DNA of 64,000 nucleotides, from positions 62,001-126,000 of the forward strand of contig OZ245018.1 of assembly GCA_965223825.1 (NCBI GenBank). Direction: 5' to 3'. The DNA is from CAJXQU01 sp965223825. GTDB taxonomy: Bacteria > Pseudomonadota > Gammaproteobacteria > CAJXQU01. Within the stretch, counting starts at the first letter, position 1, and each line of letters opens with the position of its first letter. Below, one piece after another: positions 53,784-63,506 of this stretch. A program made the position numbers and the translations under genes. Under the pieces are notes generated by a model. That model had not been told where the DNA came from, ran no database searches, and was given only the letters and a program-made list of their open reading frames with translations.

Positions 53784-54009
53784 TCCCGCAGACATATACA
53801 GAAAATCCATATAACTCCGAATTCGTGTACTGGGCAACTGATATTAGCCCGAAATTTCAATGTGTTACATTCGTTTGCTTTTTATCATCAGAATATAAAT
53901 AGGAAGAAAGAGGTTTAAGTTGTTCTGAATCTTTCTCAAAAAGGAATTTAATCAAATCTTAATTTAAGGCAAATTTTACACGGGTTACAGCGAAAGCGGG
54001 GCTGTTCGA

Positions 54010-54969
54010 TCAGAAAAAATCCCGCGATTCAAGATCTCGCAATACCCAGCTGACCATCATCCAGGCCGTCGCGATGCCAACGACCACGCCGAAGATCAGC
54101 ATGCTGAGAATGTGTTTGAAATAGGGCAGTGAAAGGGTATCTGTATTGATCTGAAATTCGTGAAGAAGGCTCAGAACCGGATCGCTTAATAAGCTTGAAC
54201 TGATCAGGAGTAAGAGGCTGGCGAAGAGCGCGCCGATCAATCCGTACAGTAAACCTTGATATAGAAATGGGCGGCGTATGAAGCGCCGACTTGCGCCGAA
54301 CTGACGCGAGAGTTGAATTTCCGGCAAGCGCGATTGCACCGTGACGCGGATGGTATTACTGATGATCAGGATAACGCTCAAGATCAGCAGCACACTTAAC
54401 ACGAGTGTGATCTGTTTCAGCAGATACAAGAGTTTGTGAAGTTGCTGCGCCCATACGGCGTCATGTTGAACAAGCGAAACGTTGTCGTTGCGACGAATTT
54501 CATCGACGATACTGGCGATCTGATCAGGGGTGAGTTGATCATCCGGGGTAATGATCAGGCTATAAGGCAGCGGGTTTTCATCGAGTAGATCGAGAAACCC
54601 CGACGTTTCACCACTGTGCTTATACGCGTCTAACGCTTGTTCCGGTGTGATTGTCTCAATTGTGGATAATCCGGCACGGTTTTGGAGTTGTTGAGTGAGT
54701 TGATCACGATCTGCGTCGGTAACGGACTCAGTGAAATAAACATGGATTTGCCGCGAAGGATCGGTCACGCCGCTGAGATTTTGTAAGCCACCTAATGCCA
54801 GCGACAATCCTGCGGGAAGCGCGAGGGCAATGCCGATCACTGCAATGGTCATGAACGCGCCGATCGGTGTTTTGATCAGTTGTTGGAATGCGGCTTTCAA
54901 ACAGTCGACATTCGTTTTTATCCAGTTCTGATCAAAGCGATGCAGTTTGTTCTTACGCGGTTCAGACAT
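54010..54969 (-). CDS. ftsX: Cell-division protein FtsX
   Basis: A 319-residue membrane subunit of the FtsEX complex, which activates cell-wall amidases at the septum. It has four membrane helices (about 40-60, 190-215, 240-265 and 290-312) and a periplasmic loop between the first two. The frame extends to 55023, but the ATG at 54967-54969 overlaps the ftsE stop by 8 bases and gives a normal cytoplasmic N-terminus, so I chose it. Confidence 0.92.
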   Translation of the reverse strand: MSEPRKNKLHRFDQNWIKTNVDCLKAAFQQLIKTPIGAFMTIAVIGIALALPAGLSLALGGLQNLSGVTDPSRQIHVYFTESVTDADRDQLTQQLQNRAGLSTIETITPEQALDAYKHSGETSGFLDLLDENPLPYSLIITPDDQLTPDQIASIVDEIRRNDNVSLVQHDAVWAQQLHKLLYLLKQITLVLSVLLILSVILIISNTIRVTVQSRLPEIQLSRQFGASRRFIRRPFLYQGLLYGLIGALFASLLLLISSSLLSDPVLSLLHEFQINTDTLSLPYFKHILSMLIFGVVVGIATAWMMVSWVLRDLESRDFF

Positions 54970-55645
54970 TCGGTAAAACCTGATCTTGCTCAAAAGCAAT
55001 TTGCTGTCCATTTGCCAGCGCAATAATGCGGTGCTCCAATTGCATGATCAAATCCAGCGCATGCGATGCGATCACCACGGTCACACCAATCTGATTAAAC
55101 TGCTCAAATAAACGCATGATTTCAAGTGACAATTGCGGATCAAGATTACCGGTCGGTTCATCCGCAAGCAGGATTGGCGGGCGATTCACCACCGCACGTG
55201 CAATGCCGACGCGCTGTTGCTCACCAGAGGAGAGCATGAGCGGGTTTTTTTTCTGCTTATCGAGTAAGCCGACTTTATCTAACGCCGCTTGCACACGAGA
55301 TGGAATTTCGCGGTGATTAAAACCGGCAATTTGCAGTGGCAGGGCAACATTGTCGAACACAGTGCGATCCGACAACAAACGATGATCTTGAAAAATAAAC
55401 CCGATCTGACGACGCAAAAAGTAGCGGTGTTTTTCTGGGATTTTTTCGATATTCACGCCATCGATTAAAATTTGACCACGTGTGTGGTTTTCCATTAACG
55501 CGATCAGGCGCAGCAAGGTGCTTTTGCCCGCGCCAGAATGACCCGTGACAAACACCATTTGTCCGGCAGGCACATAAAGATTTAACGCTTTGAGCGCTTC
55601 GCCTTGTCCCGGATACAGTTTAGTGACCTCAGAAAATCGGATCAC
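54962..55645 (-). CDS. ftsE: Cell-division ATPase FtsE
   Basis: A 227-residue ABC ATPase partner of FtsX. Walker A is G-H-S-G-A-G-K-S-T. The signature region is L-S-S-G-E-Q-Q-R-V (S-S-G-E rather than S-G-G-E). Walker B is I-L-L-A-D-E-P-T-G-N-L-D. It starts 6 bases after ftsY. Confidence 0.96.
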   Translation of the reverse strand: MIRFSEVTKLYPGQGEALKALNLYVPAGQMVFVTGHSGAGKSTLLRLIALMENHTRGQILIDGVNIEKIPEKHRYFLRRQIGFIFQDHRLLSDRTVFDNVALPLQIAGFNHREIPSRVQAALDKVGLLDKQKKNPLMLSSGEQQRVGIARAVVNRPPILLADEPTGNLDPQLSLEIMRLFEQFNQIGVTVVIASHALDLIMQLEHRIIALANGQQIAFEQDQVLPNV

Positions 55646-55651
55646 GAGCGG

Positions 55652-56674
55652 CTATTCCTCCTCCATGTCGAGCAAGGCATCCACGAATTCTTGCCCGTTA
55701 AACACACGTAAATCCTCTTTTTGTTCGCCGACGCCGATGAAGCGGATCGGGATGGAAAACTGATCAGCCAGCGCAAACACAACGCCACCTTTTGCGGTAC
55801 CGTCGAGTTTAGTTAAGGTCAGTCCCGTGAGGCCAGCAACCTGATTAAACTTTTCTGCTTGGTTGATCGCGTTTTGCCCCGTGGTGGCGTCAATAACTAA
55901 CATCACTTCATGCGGCGCGGTGGCATCCACTTTGCTGATCACGCGGCGGATTTTGCGCAGTTCTTCCATTAAGTGAGTTTGAGTTTGTAGGCGACCGGCG
56001 GTGTCGGCGATTAGAACGTCAATGTTTTTGGCTTTGCAGGAGTTGATCGCATCGAAGATCACCGCGGATGGATCGGCCTGCGCAGCTTGCGCGATCACGG
56101 TGACATTATTACGTTGTCCCCAAGTCTGTAGTTGTTCGACAGCCGCTGCACGAAATGTATCGCCCGCCGCCAACGCCACTGACAAACCCTGATCTTGAAA
56201 ACGTTGGGTGAGTTTGCCGATGGTGGTGGTTTTGCCCGCACCGTTGATGCCAACCATGAGGAGTACAAATGGACCGTCCAAATCAGTTGGAATGTTTAAG
56301 GGGTGTGTGACCGGATCAAGCAGTTCCAGCATTTGATCACGTAAGGCGGTTTTTAGTGTTGCGCCGTCTTCGAGTTTTTGTTTTTTAAGTCGATCACGTA
56401 ATCCGTCGATGATTCGTGTTGTTGCGCTGATGCCGACATCGGACATGAGCAGTTGATCTTCCAGTTCGTCCAGTGATCGTGCATCAATTTTTTCGCCGCG
56501 TGTAAATAGAGAGCTGATTCCGCCGGTGAGATTCGCGCGGGTTTTAGCCAGACCGGATTTAAGGCCTTTGAAAAACCCTTTCTTTTCCGGTTCTTGTGGT
56601 TCAGCTGAGGCAGGCACGTCTGTCTGTATCGTGTCTGTTGGTGTTTTTTTGTTTTTGCGTGTGAATGAAAACAT
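55652..56674 (-). CDS. ftsY: Signal-recognition-particle receptor FtsY
   Basis: A 340-residue SRP-type GTPase that receives ribosome-SRP complexes at the membrane. A charged N-terminal A region (about 1-40) precedes the N domain and the G domain with G-I-N-G-A-G-K-T-T-T, D-T-A-G-R-L-Q and T-K-L-D-G-T-A-K-G-G. It is divergent from the M16 peptidase gene. Confidence 0.97.
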   Translation of the reverse strand: MFSFTRKNKKTPTDTIQTDVPASAEPQEPEKKGFFKGLKSGLAKTRANLTGGISSLFTRGEKIDARSLDELEDQLLMSDVGISATTRIIDGLRDRLKKQKLEDGATLKTALRDQMLELLDPVTHPLNIPTDLDGPFVLLMVGINGAGKTTTIGKLTQRFQDQGLSVALAAGDTFRAAAVEQLQTWGQRNNVTVIAQAAQADPSAVIFDAINSCKAKNIDVLIADTAGRLQTQTHLMEELRKIRRVISKVDATAPHEVMLVIDATTGQNAINQAEKFNQVAGLTGLTLTKLDGTAKGGVVFALADQFSIPIRFIGVGEQKEDLRVFNGQEFVDALLDMEEE

Positions 56675-56750
56675 CGTTGTCGTTCGAGGAACTAAAGTGT
56701 GGAATACGCTATCCTAACATTCGTTGCATGTCACGAGGAGAAGCTAAACG

Positions 56751-58133
56751 GTGTTTCACAAATCAGGCATATTTTTACTGGGTGCGTTACTTAGCCAGAA
56801 TATTCTGGCGCAGGACGCGACCGGCACACATGAATTTAATTTAGAGAATGGTCTGAAGTTGATCGTTCAAGAGGATCACCGCGCACCCGTGGTGGTCACG
56901 CAAGTCTGGTACAAGGTCGGCGCCAGTTATGAGCATGAAGGCATCACCGGTATTTCACACATGCTTGAACACATGATGTTCAAGGGCACAAAAGACATCG
57001 CACCGGGTGAATTCTCACGGATTATTTCTGAAAATGGTGGTAACGAAAATGCCTTCACCAGTAGTGATTACACCGCTTATTATCAGCAATTAGAAAAATC
57101 CCGTTTGCCGATCAGTTTTAAATTAGAAGCGGATCGCATGCGTAATTTGATCCTTGATGATACCGAATTCCAAAAAGAACGTGATGTGGTAACGGAAGAA
57201 CGCCGCATGCGTACTGATGACAAGCCCAGCTCACTCGCTTACGAAAAACTTCAGGCGACGGCCTTTCAAACCAGCCCGTATCGTAATCCTGTAATCGGTT
57301 GGATGGCGGACATTTACAATTACGAGCTGGCTGATCTGCGAGATTGGTACAACATGTGGTACGCGCCGAATAATGCCGTGGTTGTGGTGGTCGGTGATGT
57401 TGATGCAGATGAAGTGTATGCGCTTGCAGAAACACATTTTGGTCCTCTCAAACCGGAAACCTTAGCAGAGCTCAAACCCCGACCAGAAATAGAACAAACG
57501 GGTGAGAAACGCCTGATTGTTAAAGATGAGAATACTCGCGTACCCAGTGTAATGATGGGATATAAAGTCCCAGCGCTGGTTGGTGCGGTGCAAGATCCAG
57601 AACATGTACCTGAAAGCGACATCTACGCATTGGAAGTGTTATCCAGCGTACTCGATGGTGGCGATAGCTCACGTTTTACGCGTAACTTAGTGCGTGGACA
57701 AGAGATCGCCTCCAGCGCCGGTGCAGGCTATAGCATTCTTTCGCGACTCGACACCTTGTTCATGTTGAGCGGCACACCCGCGCAAGGGAAATCCATCGAA
57801 GACGTCGAAACCGCATTACGAGCCGAGATCGAAAAGGTCAAAAATGAACCGCTTGAGGCCAGCGAGTTAGCACGGGTGAAAGCGCAAACGATCGCCAGCG
57901 ATGTTTACGAAAAAGACACGGTTTATTATCAAGCAATGGTGATCGGCATGTTGGAAACCATCGGCCTAGATTGGAAAGTTCGCGATGATTATCTTGAGAA
58001 AATAAATCAAGTCACGGCTGAACAAGTGCAAGCCGTCGCGCAAAAATACCTGATTGACGATCACTTAACCGTGGCAGTGTTAAAACCAAAGCCACCTGAG
58101 AAGCTGGCGCAAGCCGATCAGGTCGCCGAGTAA
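56751..58133 (+). CDS. M16 family zinc peptidase (catalytic subunit)
   Basis: A 460-residue periplasmic pitrilysin-like protease. A signal peptide ends near residue 20 (I-L-A-Q). The inverted zinc motif H-M-L-E-H and the distal glutamate in V-T-E-E-R-R are present, so it should be active. The start is GTG with GAGGAG 10 bases upstream. It forms a pair with the next gene, the usual arrangement next to ftsY and rsmD in many gammaproteobacteria. Physiological substrates are unknown. Confidence 0.9.
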   Translation: MFHKSGIFLLGALLSQNILAQDATGTHEFNLENGLKLIVQEDHRAPVVVTQVWYKVGASYEHEGITGISHMLEHMMFKGTKDIAPGEFSRIISENGGNENAFTSSDYTAYYQQLEKSRLPISFKLEADRMRNLILDDTEFQKERDVVTEERRMRTDDKPSSLAYEKLQATAFQTSPYRNPVIGWMADIYNYELADLRDWYNMWYAPNNAVVVVVGDVDADEVYALAETHFGPLKPETLAELKPRPEIEQTGEKRLIVKDENTRVPSVMMGYKVPALVGAVQDPEHVPESDIYALEVLSSVLDGGDSSRFTRNLVRGQEIASSAGAGYSILSRLDTLFMLSGTPAQGKSIEDVETALRAEIEKVKNEPLEASELARVKAQTIASDVYEKDTVYYQAMVIGMLETIGLDWKVRDDYLEKINQVTAEQVQAVAQKYLIDDHLTVAVLKPKPPEKLAQADQVAE

Positions 58134-58197
58134 TCAAGGCGTCACTGACGAAAACACTTACCTGAATTTTCCGAAACACTAGAACAATTATGAGTCT

Positions 58198-59514
58198 ATG
58201 ACTATGACACGCGTTAATCGTATTGCTTTACTTTTCATTGTCACTTTCATCAGCGTGCCTGCGATGGCCGGGCCAGCAATCCAACATTGGCAAACGGCAA
58301 ATGGCGCGAATGTATATTTTGTGCCGGCACCTGAATTACCTATGGTGGATGTACGAGTAGTGTTTGATGCCGGTAGCGCGCGCGAAGGAGATAAGTGGGG
58401 GTTGGCATCGTTAACCAATGGCTTATTCGCCGAGGGTGCTGGAGGAAAAACAGCGCAAGAATTAAGTGAAGCGTTTGAAGATGTTGGCGCGCAACTGGAT
58501 TATGGATCACTGATCGACATGGCGTGGGTTGGTGTGCGCACACTCACTGAGCAGAGCAAGCTAGATGCGTCTTTAAATGCGTTAACGACATTATTAACTA
58601 AAGCGGATTTTCCACAAACTGCCTTTGAGCGGGAACAGCGGCGTATGCTGATCGGCCTTGAACAGAAAAAACAATCTCCGTCCGCCATTGCGCAAGATGC
58701 GTTTTACGAGGCGATTTATGGTGAGCATCCGTATGGGCATCCAATGAGCGGCACGACAGAAACCGTTACCGCCCTACAGCGAGAAGATTTGGTCGATTTT
58801 TACAAAACCTATTACACGGCGAAAAATGCGGTGATCGCAATTACCGGTGATGTCACGCGTCAGCAGGCAGAATCCATGGCGGATCAGTTGGTAAATGATC
58901 TACCTGTCGGTAAGAAACCAGAAAAAGTACCGGCAGTAAAAACTCTCACAGAAAGTAAGGAAATCCGCATTCAACATCCTTCAACACAAACGACGATCAT
59001 TGTGGGTCAGCCAGGAATGCGGCGTGGTGATGATGATTATTTCGCGTTGTATGTGGGTAATCACTCACTCGGTGGCAGTGGTTTAGTCTCACGCTTGAGT
59101 GAAGAAGTACGCGAGAAACGGGGATTGTCTTACAGCGTTTACAGCTATTTTTCGCCGATGGCAGAACTTGGGCCGTTCATGTCGAGCATGCAAACGCGGA
59201 ACGATCAGGCCGATGAAGGCGTGAAGGTATTAAAGGACACCATTCGCGGATATGTCGTCGAGGGTCAGACAGAAGAAGAATTTAGCTCGACGATTAAAAA
59301 TATTACGGGTGGTTTTCCGATGCGTATCGATAGTAACCGTAAAATCGTCGAATACCTTGCGATGATTGGTTATTACGGTTTGCCATTGGATTATCTTGAT
59401 GCGTTTATCTGTCAGATCGAACAGCTCTCGATCGACGACACGCGTGATGCCATGCGCCGCCGATTAGATCCTGACAAAATGGTCACCGTGATCGTCGGTG
59501 GTGCAGCGGAATAG
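58198..59514 (+). CDS. M16 family peptidase-like protein (non-catalytic partner)
   Basis: A 438-residue secreted homologue with a signal peptide ending near A-M-A (about residue 22). The zinc motif H-x-x-E-H is absent; the equivalent site reads L-T-N-G-L-F-A. The substrate-binding R/Y region G-L-S-Y-S-V-Y-S is kept. This matches heterodimeric M16B enzymes in which one chain holds the zinc and the other completes the cavity. Confidence 0.88.
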   Translation: MTMTRVNRIALLFIVTFISVPAMAGPAIQHWQTANGANVYFVPAPELPMVDVRVVFDAGSAREGDKWGLASLTNGLFAEGAGGKTAQELSEAFEDVGAQLDYGSLIDMAWVGVRTLTEQSKLDASLNALTTLLTKADFPQTAFEREQRRMLIGLEQKKQSPSAIAQDAFYEAIYGEHPYGHPMSGTTETVTALQREDLVDFYKTYYTAKNAVIAITGDVTRQQAESMADQLVNDLPVGKKPEKVPAVKTLTESKEIRIQHPSTQTTIIVGQPGMRRGDDDYFALYVGNHSLGGSGLVSRLSEEVREKRGLSYSVYSYFSPMAELGPFMSSMQTRNDQADEGVKVLKDTIRGYVVEGQTEEEFSSTIKNITGGFPMRIDSNRKIVEYLAMIGYYGLPLDYLDAFICQIEQLSIDDTRDAMRRRLDPDKMVTVIVGGAAE

Positions 59515-59521
59515 GTCGAGC

Positions 59522-60115
59522 ATGAATAAAAAGACGGAATCCGGATCCGTGAGAATCATTGGCGGCGAATGGCGTCGCCGGCTTTTGCCCGTTGCCGATA
59601 TTACAGGGTTACGTCCGACCACCGATCGCGTGCGTGAAACCTTATTTAGCTGGTTACAGTTTGATCTGCCTAGCGCGAATTGTCTCGATGCGTTTGCCGG
59701 TAGCGGTGCACTCGGGTTTGAAGCCGCTTCACGCGGTGCAAAAAAAGTCACCCTGCTCGAACGTGATCTGATCGCTTTTAAAAACCTGCAAATCGCCCAC
59801 ACCAGTTTACTAAAGTCGGAAGATCCAACCGTCATGCAGCGTTTGCAGATAGAGCAAACCGATGCACTGCAGTGGTTGAGCAATCCGTCTGATCAGGTGT
59901 TTGATATTGTTTTTCTTGATCCACCTTTTGTCGATCAACTTCTTAATCACAGTTTGGAAAAAATTGTCTCGCAAGCTTGGATAACCGACCAGTCACTCGT
60001 GTATATCGAACAAGATAAAGGCCAAGCGTTCGACTTACCTGCCCATTTTCAGATCGTCAAAGAGAAGCAAGCGGGCCAAGTTAAATTCGGTTTATACCGT
60101 TACTCTCCTGCATAA
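59522..60115 (+). CDS. rsmD: 16S rRNA (guanine966-N2)-methyltransferase RsmD
   Basis: A 197-residue methyltransferase that modifies 16S rRNA in the small subunit. V-R-I-I-G-G-E-W-R-R-R and L-R-P-T-T-D-R-V-R-E-T-L-F form the family N-terminus. The SAM loop is D-A-F-A-G-S-G-A-L-G and the catalytic motif is D-P-P-F. The frame could start at a GTG at 59498 inside the previous gene; the ATG at 59522 fits the family better. Confidence 0.95.
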   Translation: MNKKTESGSVRIIGGEWRRRLLPVADITGLRPTTDRVRETLFSWLQFDLPSANCLDAFAGSGALGFEAASRGAKKVTLLERDLIAFKNLQIAHTSLLKSEDPTVMQRLQIEQTDALQWLSNPSDQVFDIVFLDPPFVDQLLNHSLEKIVSQAWITDQSLVYIEQDKGQAFDLPAHFQIVKEKQAGQVKFGLYRYSPA

Positions 60116-60188
60116 ACCAATCAAGCGTTCCTAATCCAAACTGCTACAATAACGTTCTGATTAACCGGCATGAGTTGGAAAGACGTAG

Positions 60189-60668
60189 ATGAGTAAGCGA
60201 GCAATTTACCCAGGGACTTTTGATCCAATGACATTAGGTCATGTAGACATCGTGCGTCGGGCGAGTGTGTTATTCGATGAAGTCATTGTTGCCGTGGCTG
60301 ACAGCACATCGAAAAATACGGTTTTCACCACCGCTGAACGGATTGAGTTAGCGGAAGGATCATTGTCAGCCGTTCCAAATACCCGCGTTGTGAGTTTCAA
60401 TAAATTAATGGCCGACTGCGCGCGCGAACATGATGCGTATATTATTTTACGCGGATTGCGGGCTGTGTCTGATTTTGAATATGAATTCCAAATGGCCAAT
60501 ATGAATCGAAAACTGATACCCGAAGCGGATACGGTTTTCCTCACGCCAGCAGAACAATATTCGTATATTTCATCCTCACTGGTGCGTGAAATTGCACGAC
60601 TGGGTGGCGATGTCAGCGCATTCGTGACGCCGAATGTCTTGTCAGCGTTGAACAAACGGTTTGCCTAA
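60189..60668 (+). CDS. coaD: Phosphopantetheine adenylyltransferase CoaD
   Basis: A 159-residue nucleotidyltransferase for the penultimate step of coenzyme A synthesis. Y-P-G-T-F-D-P-M-T-L-G-H (with the T/H-x-G-H motif) and the late Y-I-S-S-S-L-V-R-E-I are typical. It follows rsmD as in most gammaproteobacteria. Confidence 0.97.
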   Translation: MSKRAIYPGTFDPMTLGHVDIVRRASVLFDEVIVAVADSTSKNTVFTTAERIELAEGSLSAVPNTRVVSFNKLMADCAREHDAYIILRGLRAVSDFEYEFQMANMNRKLIPEADTVFLTPAEQYSYISSSLVREIARLGGDVSAFVTPNVLSALNKRFA

Positions 60669-60680
60669 AGGAGTGATTCA

Positions 60681-60932
60681 ATGGCATTAATGATCACAGC
60701 AGAATGTATCAATTGTGATATTTGCGAGCCGGAATGTCCGAACATGGCGATCACGCAAGGTGAAGAATATTACGAAATTAATCCGGATCTTTGCACCGAA
60801 TGTGTCGGGCATTTTAATACGCCGCAATGCGTGGAAGTGTGTCCGGTTGATTGCATTCCGACCAATCCCGATCACGTTGAAAGCAACGAGACGTTGCAGC
60901 GCAAATACGCAAAATTGCAGGAAACATCTTGA
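60681..60932 (+). CDS. 2[4Fe-4S] ferredoxin, YfhL type
   Basis: An 83-residue ferredoxin with two cysteine sets, C-I-N-C-D-I-C-E-P-E-C-P and C-T-E-C-V-G-H-F-N-T-P-Q-C-V-E-V-C-P. The longer spacing in the second set is characteristic of the YfhL/Alvin family with a low-potential cluster. An AAGGAG ribosome-binding site is present. The gene next to coaD is conserved in several gammaproteobacteria. Confidence 0.94.
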   Translation: MALMITAECINCDICEPECPNMAITQGEEYYEINPDLCTECVGHFNTPQCVEVCPVDCIPTNPDHVESNETLQRKYAKLQETS

Positions 60933-60934
60933 TC

Positions 60935-62644
60935 ATGAAACAAACGCTTACCGTTGTTGCATCCACATTAATTTGTAGTCTTTGTTTTGCTGAACCGCGT
61001 GTTTCACCAACACTTTCGCTTGAGAGTGGAGATTTTGAACAACATGAAGTGAGCAATGCTGATGCGATTGCCAGCGCACACCCGCTAGCGACGGAAGCGG
61101 GGATGGCGATACTAAAAAACGGTGGAAACGCATTCGACGCCGCGATCACGGTGAGTGCTGTACTCGCTGTTGTCGAGCCATATTCATCAGGAATTGGTGG
61201 TGGTGGTTTTTGGTTACTACACCAAGCATCTGATCAGGTACAAGTCATGATCGATGGCCGCGAAAAAGCACCGGGCCAAGCCCATGCGGATATGTATTTG
61301 GATGCTCAAGGCGAGGTGATTCCGCGAGCATCTTTAGATGGTGCATTGTCGGCGGGTATTCCAGGGACGATTGCCGCGCTGGTACATTTATCCGAAAAAT
61401 ACGCAAAGTTGAGTTTGGCTGAAACCCTTGACCCGGCGATCAGGATTGCGAAAACAGGTTTTCCTGTCACACCGCGTTATCGAAAAATGCTCGGTTTCCG
61501 GCTCGATGCATTGCGTGCATCACCGGCTGCTGCGGCAATATTTTTGCGTGATAATGAAATTCCAGAACTGGGTGAACTGATAGTGCAAAAGGATCTCGCC
61601 ACCACATTGGAAAATGTCGCGGCAAAAGGCAACGCAGGTTTTTATGCGGGTGAGATCGCAAAAAAATTAGTCGATGGAACACGCGCAGCGGGCGGCATCT
61701 GGCAGTTAGCGGATCTCGCTGATTACAATATTGTCGAGCGTGAACCAATTCGCGGCACATATAAAAATTACAAGATTACTTCCGCTGCATTACCGTCTTC
61801 CGGTGGGGCAGTGATGGTGCAGACATTAAATATTCTCGAACGTAAACCACTGGATAAATTGGATCCAATTACACGCAAACACCTGATCATCGAAGCGATG
61901 AAACGTGCTTATCGTGATCGCGCTGTGTACATGGGCGATACGGATTTTGTGCCATTTCCGGCGAGTATTTTGAGCAAACCATACGCAACGATGAAAGCAG
62001 CTTCAATCAAGCTTGATCGTGCAACACCGGCTGAAACGAGTGAAACACCGCGTTCAGAAGGAACGGACACCACACATTTTTCGGTTATTGATCGTGTCGG
62101 AAATCGGGTTTCGGCAACATTAAGTATTAACTACCCGTTCGGATCGGCGTTTGTGGTGCCGGGTACAGGTGTGTTGCTGAACGATGAAATGGATGATTTT
62201 TCGATCGCGCCGAATACCCCGAATGGATATGGATTAGTCGGGGATCGGGCTAATGCAATTGCAGCAGGTAAACGTCCACTTTCCAGCATGACGCCGACGT
62301 TTATTGAATCGGATGATCAGATCGCCATTCTCGGTACGCCGGGTGGCAGTCGCATTATTAGTATGGTTATTCTCGGCGCATTGGATTTTATGCAGGGACA
62401 TGACGTTGAATCTTGGGTGAGTTTACCGCGATATCATCATCAATTTATGCCGGATCTGGTGCAGTTTGAGAAAGACGGTTTGAGCGAAGAAGAGCAGAGC
62501 GGTTTAATGAAACGTGGCCATGTGTTGAAAGAAATGGGCCGAAATTACGGCAATATGCAGGCGATTTTGATCGATAAAAAAACTGGTAAAACCACCGCTG
62601 CGAGCGATCCGCGCGGTGAAGGTCGTGCACAAGTCTCAAAATAA
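60935..62644 (+). CDS. ggt: Gamma-glutamyltransferase Ggt
   Basis: A 569-residue periplasmic N-terminal-nucleophile hydrolase that cleaves glutathione and transfers gamma-glutamyl groups. The signal peptide ends near C-F-A (about residue 19). The autoprocessing site is in D-T-T-H-F-S-V-I-D, with the nucleophile Thr379. Large and small subunits would be about 378 and 191 residues. G-T-P-G-G-S-R near the C-terminus binds the substrate carboxylate. A TTG at 60929 is possible, but the ATG at 60935 gives a normal signal peptide and lies 10 bases after AGGAAA. Confidence 0.95.
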   Translation: MKQTLTVVASTLICSLCFAEPRVSPTLSLESGDFEQHEVSNADAIASAHPLATEAGMAILKNGGNAFDAAITVSAVLAVVEPYSSGIGGGGFWLLHQASDQVQVMIDGREKAPGQAHADMYLDAQGEVIPRASLDGALSAGIPGTIAALVHLSEKYAKLSLAETLDPAIRIAKTGFPVTPRYRKMLGFRLDALRASPAAAAIFLRDNEIPELGELIVQKDLATTLENVAAKGNAGFYAGEIAKKLVDGTRAAGGIWQLADLADYNIVEREPIRGTYKNYKITSAALPSSGGAVMVQTLNILERKPLDKLDPITRKHLIIEAMKRAYRDRAVYMGDTDFVPFPASILSKPYATMKAASIKLDRATPAETSETPRSEGTDTTHFSVIDRVGNRVSATLSINYPFGSAFVVPGTGVLLNDEMDDFSIAPNTPNGYGLVGDRANAIAAGKRPLSSMTPTFIESDDQIAILGTPGGSRIISMVILGALDFMQGHDVESWVSLPRYHHQFMPDLVQFEKDGLSEEEQSGLMKRGHVLKEMGRNYGNMQAILIDKKTGKTTAASDPRGEGRAQVSK

Positions 62645-62713
62645 GACACGTTGTGAAACATTCCATTGTCCGTTGCGTCCTACAAATTAAGCGCAACAAA
62701 CAGGAGAGCGGGA

Positions 62714-63469
62714 ATGAAAACCTCATTTTTAGTCGTCGGCATGTGGTTTTTGCTGATCGCAGTCGTACAAGCAGAGAGCCTCACATTCGAAAGTGGTGAT
62801 GAGCGCGTCAATTTAATCGAGTTATATACTTCAGAAGGTTGCAGTAGTTGCCCACCAGCGGATGAGTGGGTTAGTGAATTCAAAGACGATGCGCGTTTAT
62901 GGAACCAGATCATCCCAGTCGCGTTTCATGTGGATTATTGGGATCGCATCGGCTGGCCCGATCGTTTTGCGCAAGCCCACTTTGGTGATCGACAACGACT
63001 ATACGCCATGGCTGATCAGGTCAGCACGGTTTACACGCCCGGCATGATGCTCAATGGTCGCGAATGGCGTGGCTGGTTTTATCGACAACCCGTGCACGAT
63101 CCTATTCAAATTGTGGAAGAAAAATCCGGTGTGTTACGTGTTGAAGTCAAGGACGATGCGATCACAGCAAGCTATTCACCGGCAGTGAATGAATCACTCC
63201 AACGAGCGAGAATTAATGTCGCAATTTTAGGTTTTGATTTAGAAACAGAAGTCGATGCAGGTGAAAATCAAGGTCTGAAATTAAAACATGATTTTGTCGT
63301 ACTCGCACATCAACGTATTCCCATGCAACAACAAGCAAATATGCATACTGTTATGACCAATTTACCGATGGTCAAAATTGACTCTTCTCAGCAAGCGTTA
63401 GTCGCGTGGGTCGATGCAGCAGGAGATTTAACACCGGTGCAAGCGACGGGTGGCTGGTTAGTGAAGTAA
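62714..63469 (+). CDS. DUF1223 family secreted thioredoxin-like protein
   Basis: A 251-residue protein with a signal peptide (to about residue 21, V-V-Q-A) and the family core E-L-Y-T-S-E-G-C-S-S-C-P-P-A-D, whose C-x-x-C lies where thioredoxins have their redox pair. F-H-V-D-Y-W-D and T-P-G-M-M-L-N-G-R-E follow, as in the DUF1223 family. Its function is unknown. The ATG at 62714 has a good AGGAGAG upstream; an earlier in-frame start at 62666 would disrupt the signal peptide. Confidence 0.85.
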   Translation: MKTSFLVVGMWFLLIAVVQAESLTFESGDERVNLIELYTSEGCSSCPPADEWVSEFKDDARLWNQIIPVAFHVDYWDRIGWPDRFAQAHFGDRQRLYAMADQVSTVYTPGMMLNGREWRGWFYRQPVHDPIQIVEEKSGVLRVEVKDDAITASYSPAVNESLQRARINVAILGFDLETEVDAGENQGLKLKHDFVVLAHQRIPMQQQANMHTVMTNLPMVKIDSSQQALVAWVDAAGDLTPVQATGGWLVK

Positions 63470-63506
63470 ATCGTATTCATTTTTTATAAAAAATAAATAT
63501 TTAAAA

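Noticed and set aside
55477..55482. CACGTG core inside ftsE, as in parS
   Set aside because: The flanking bases do not form the 16-base palindrome. Other CACGTG sites in the window fail in the same way, so only the two recF sites are called.
59464..59883. 139-residue minus-strand open frame opposite rsmD
   Set aside because: It is fully explained as the complement of rsmD, whose motifs and neighbourhood are unambiguous.
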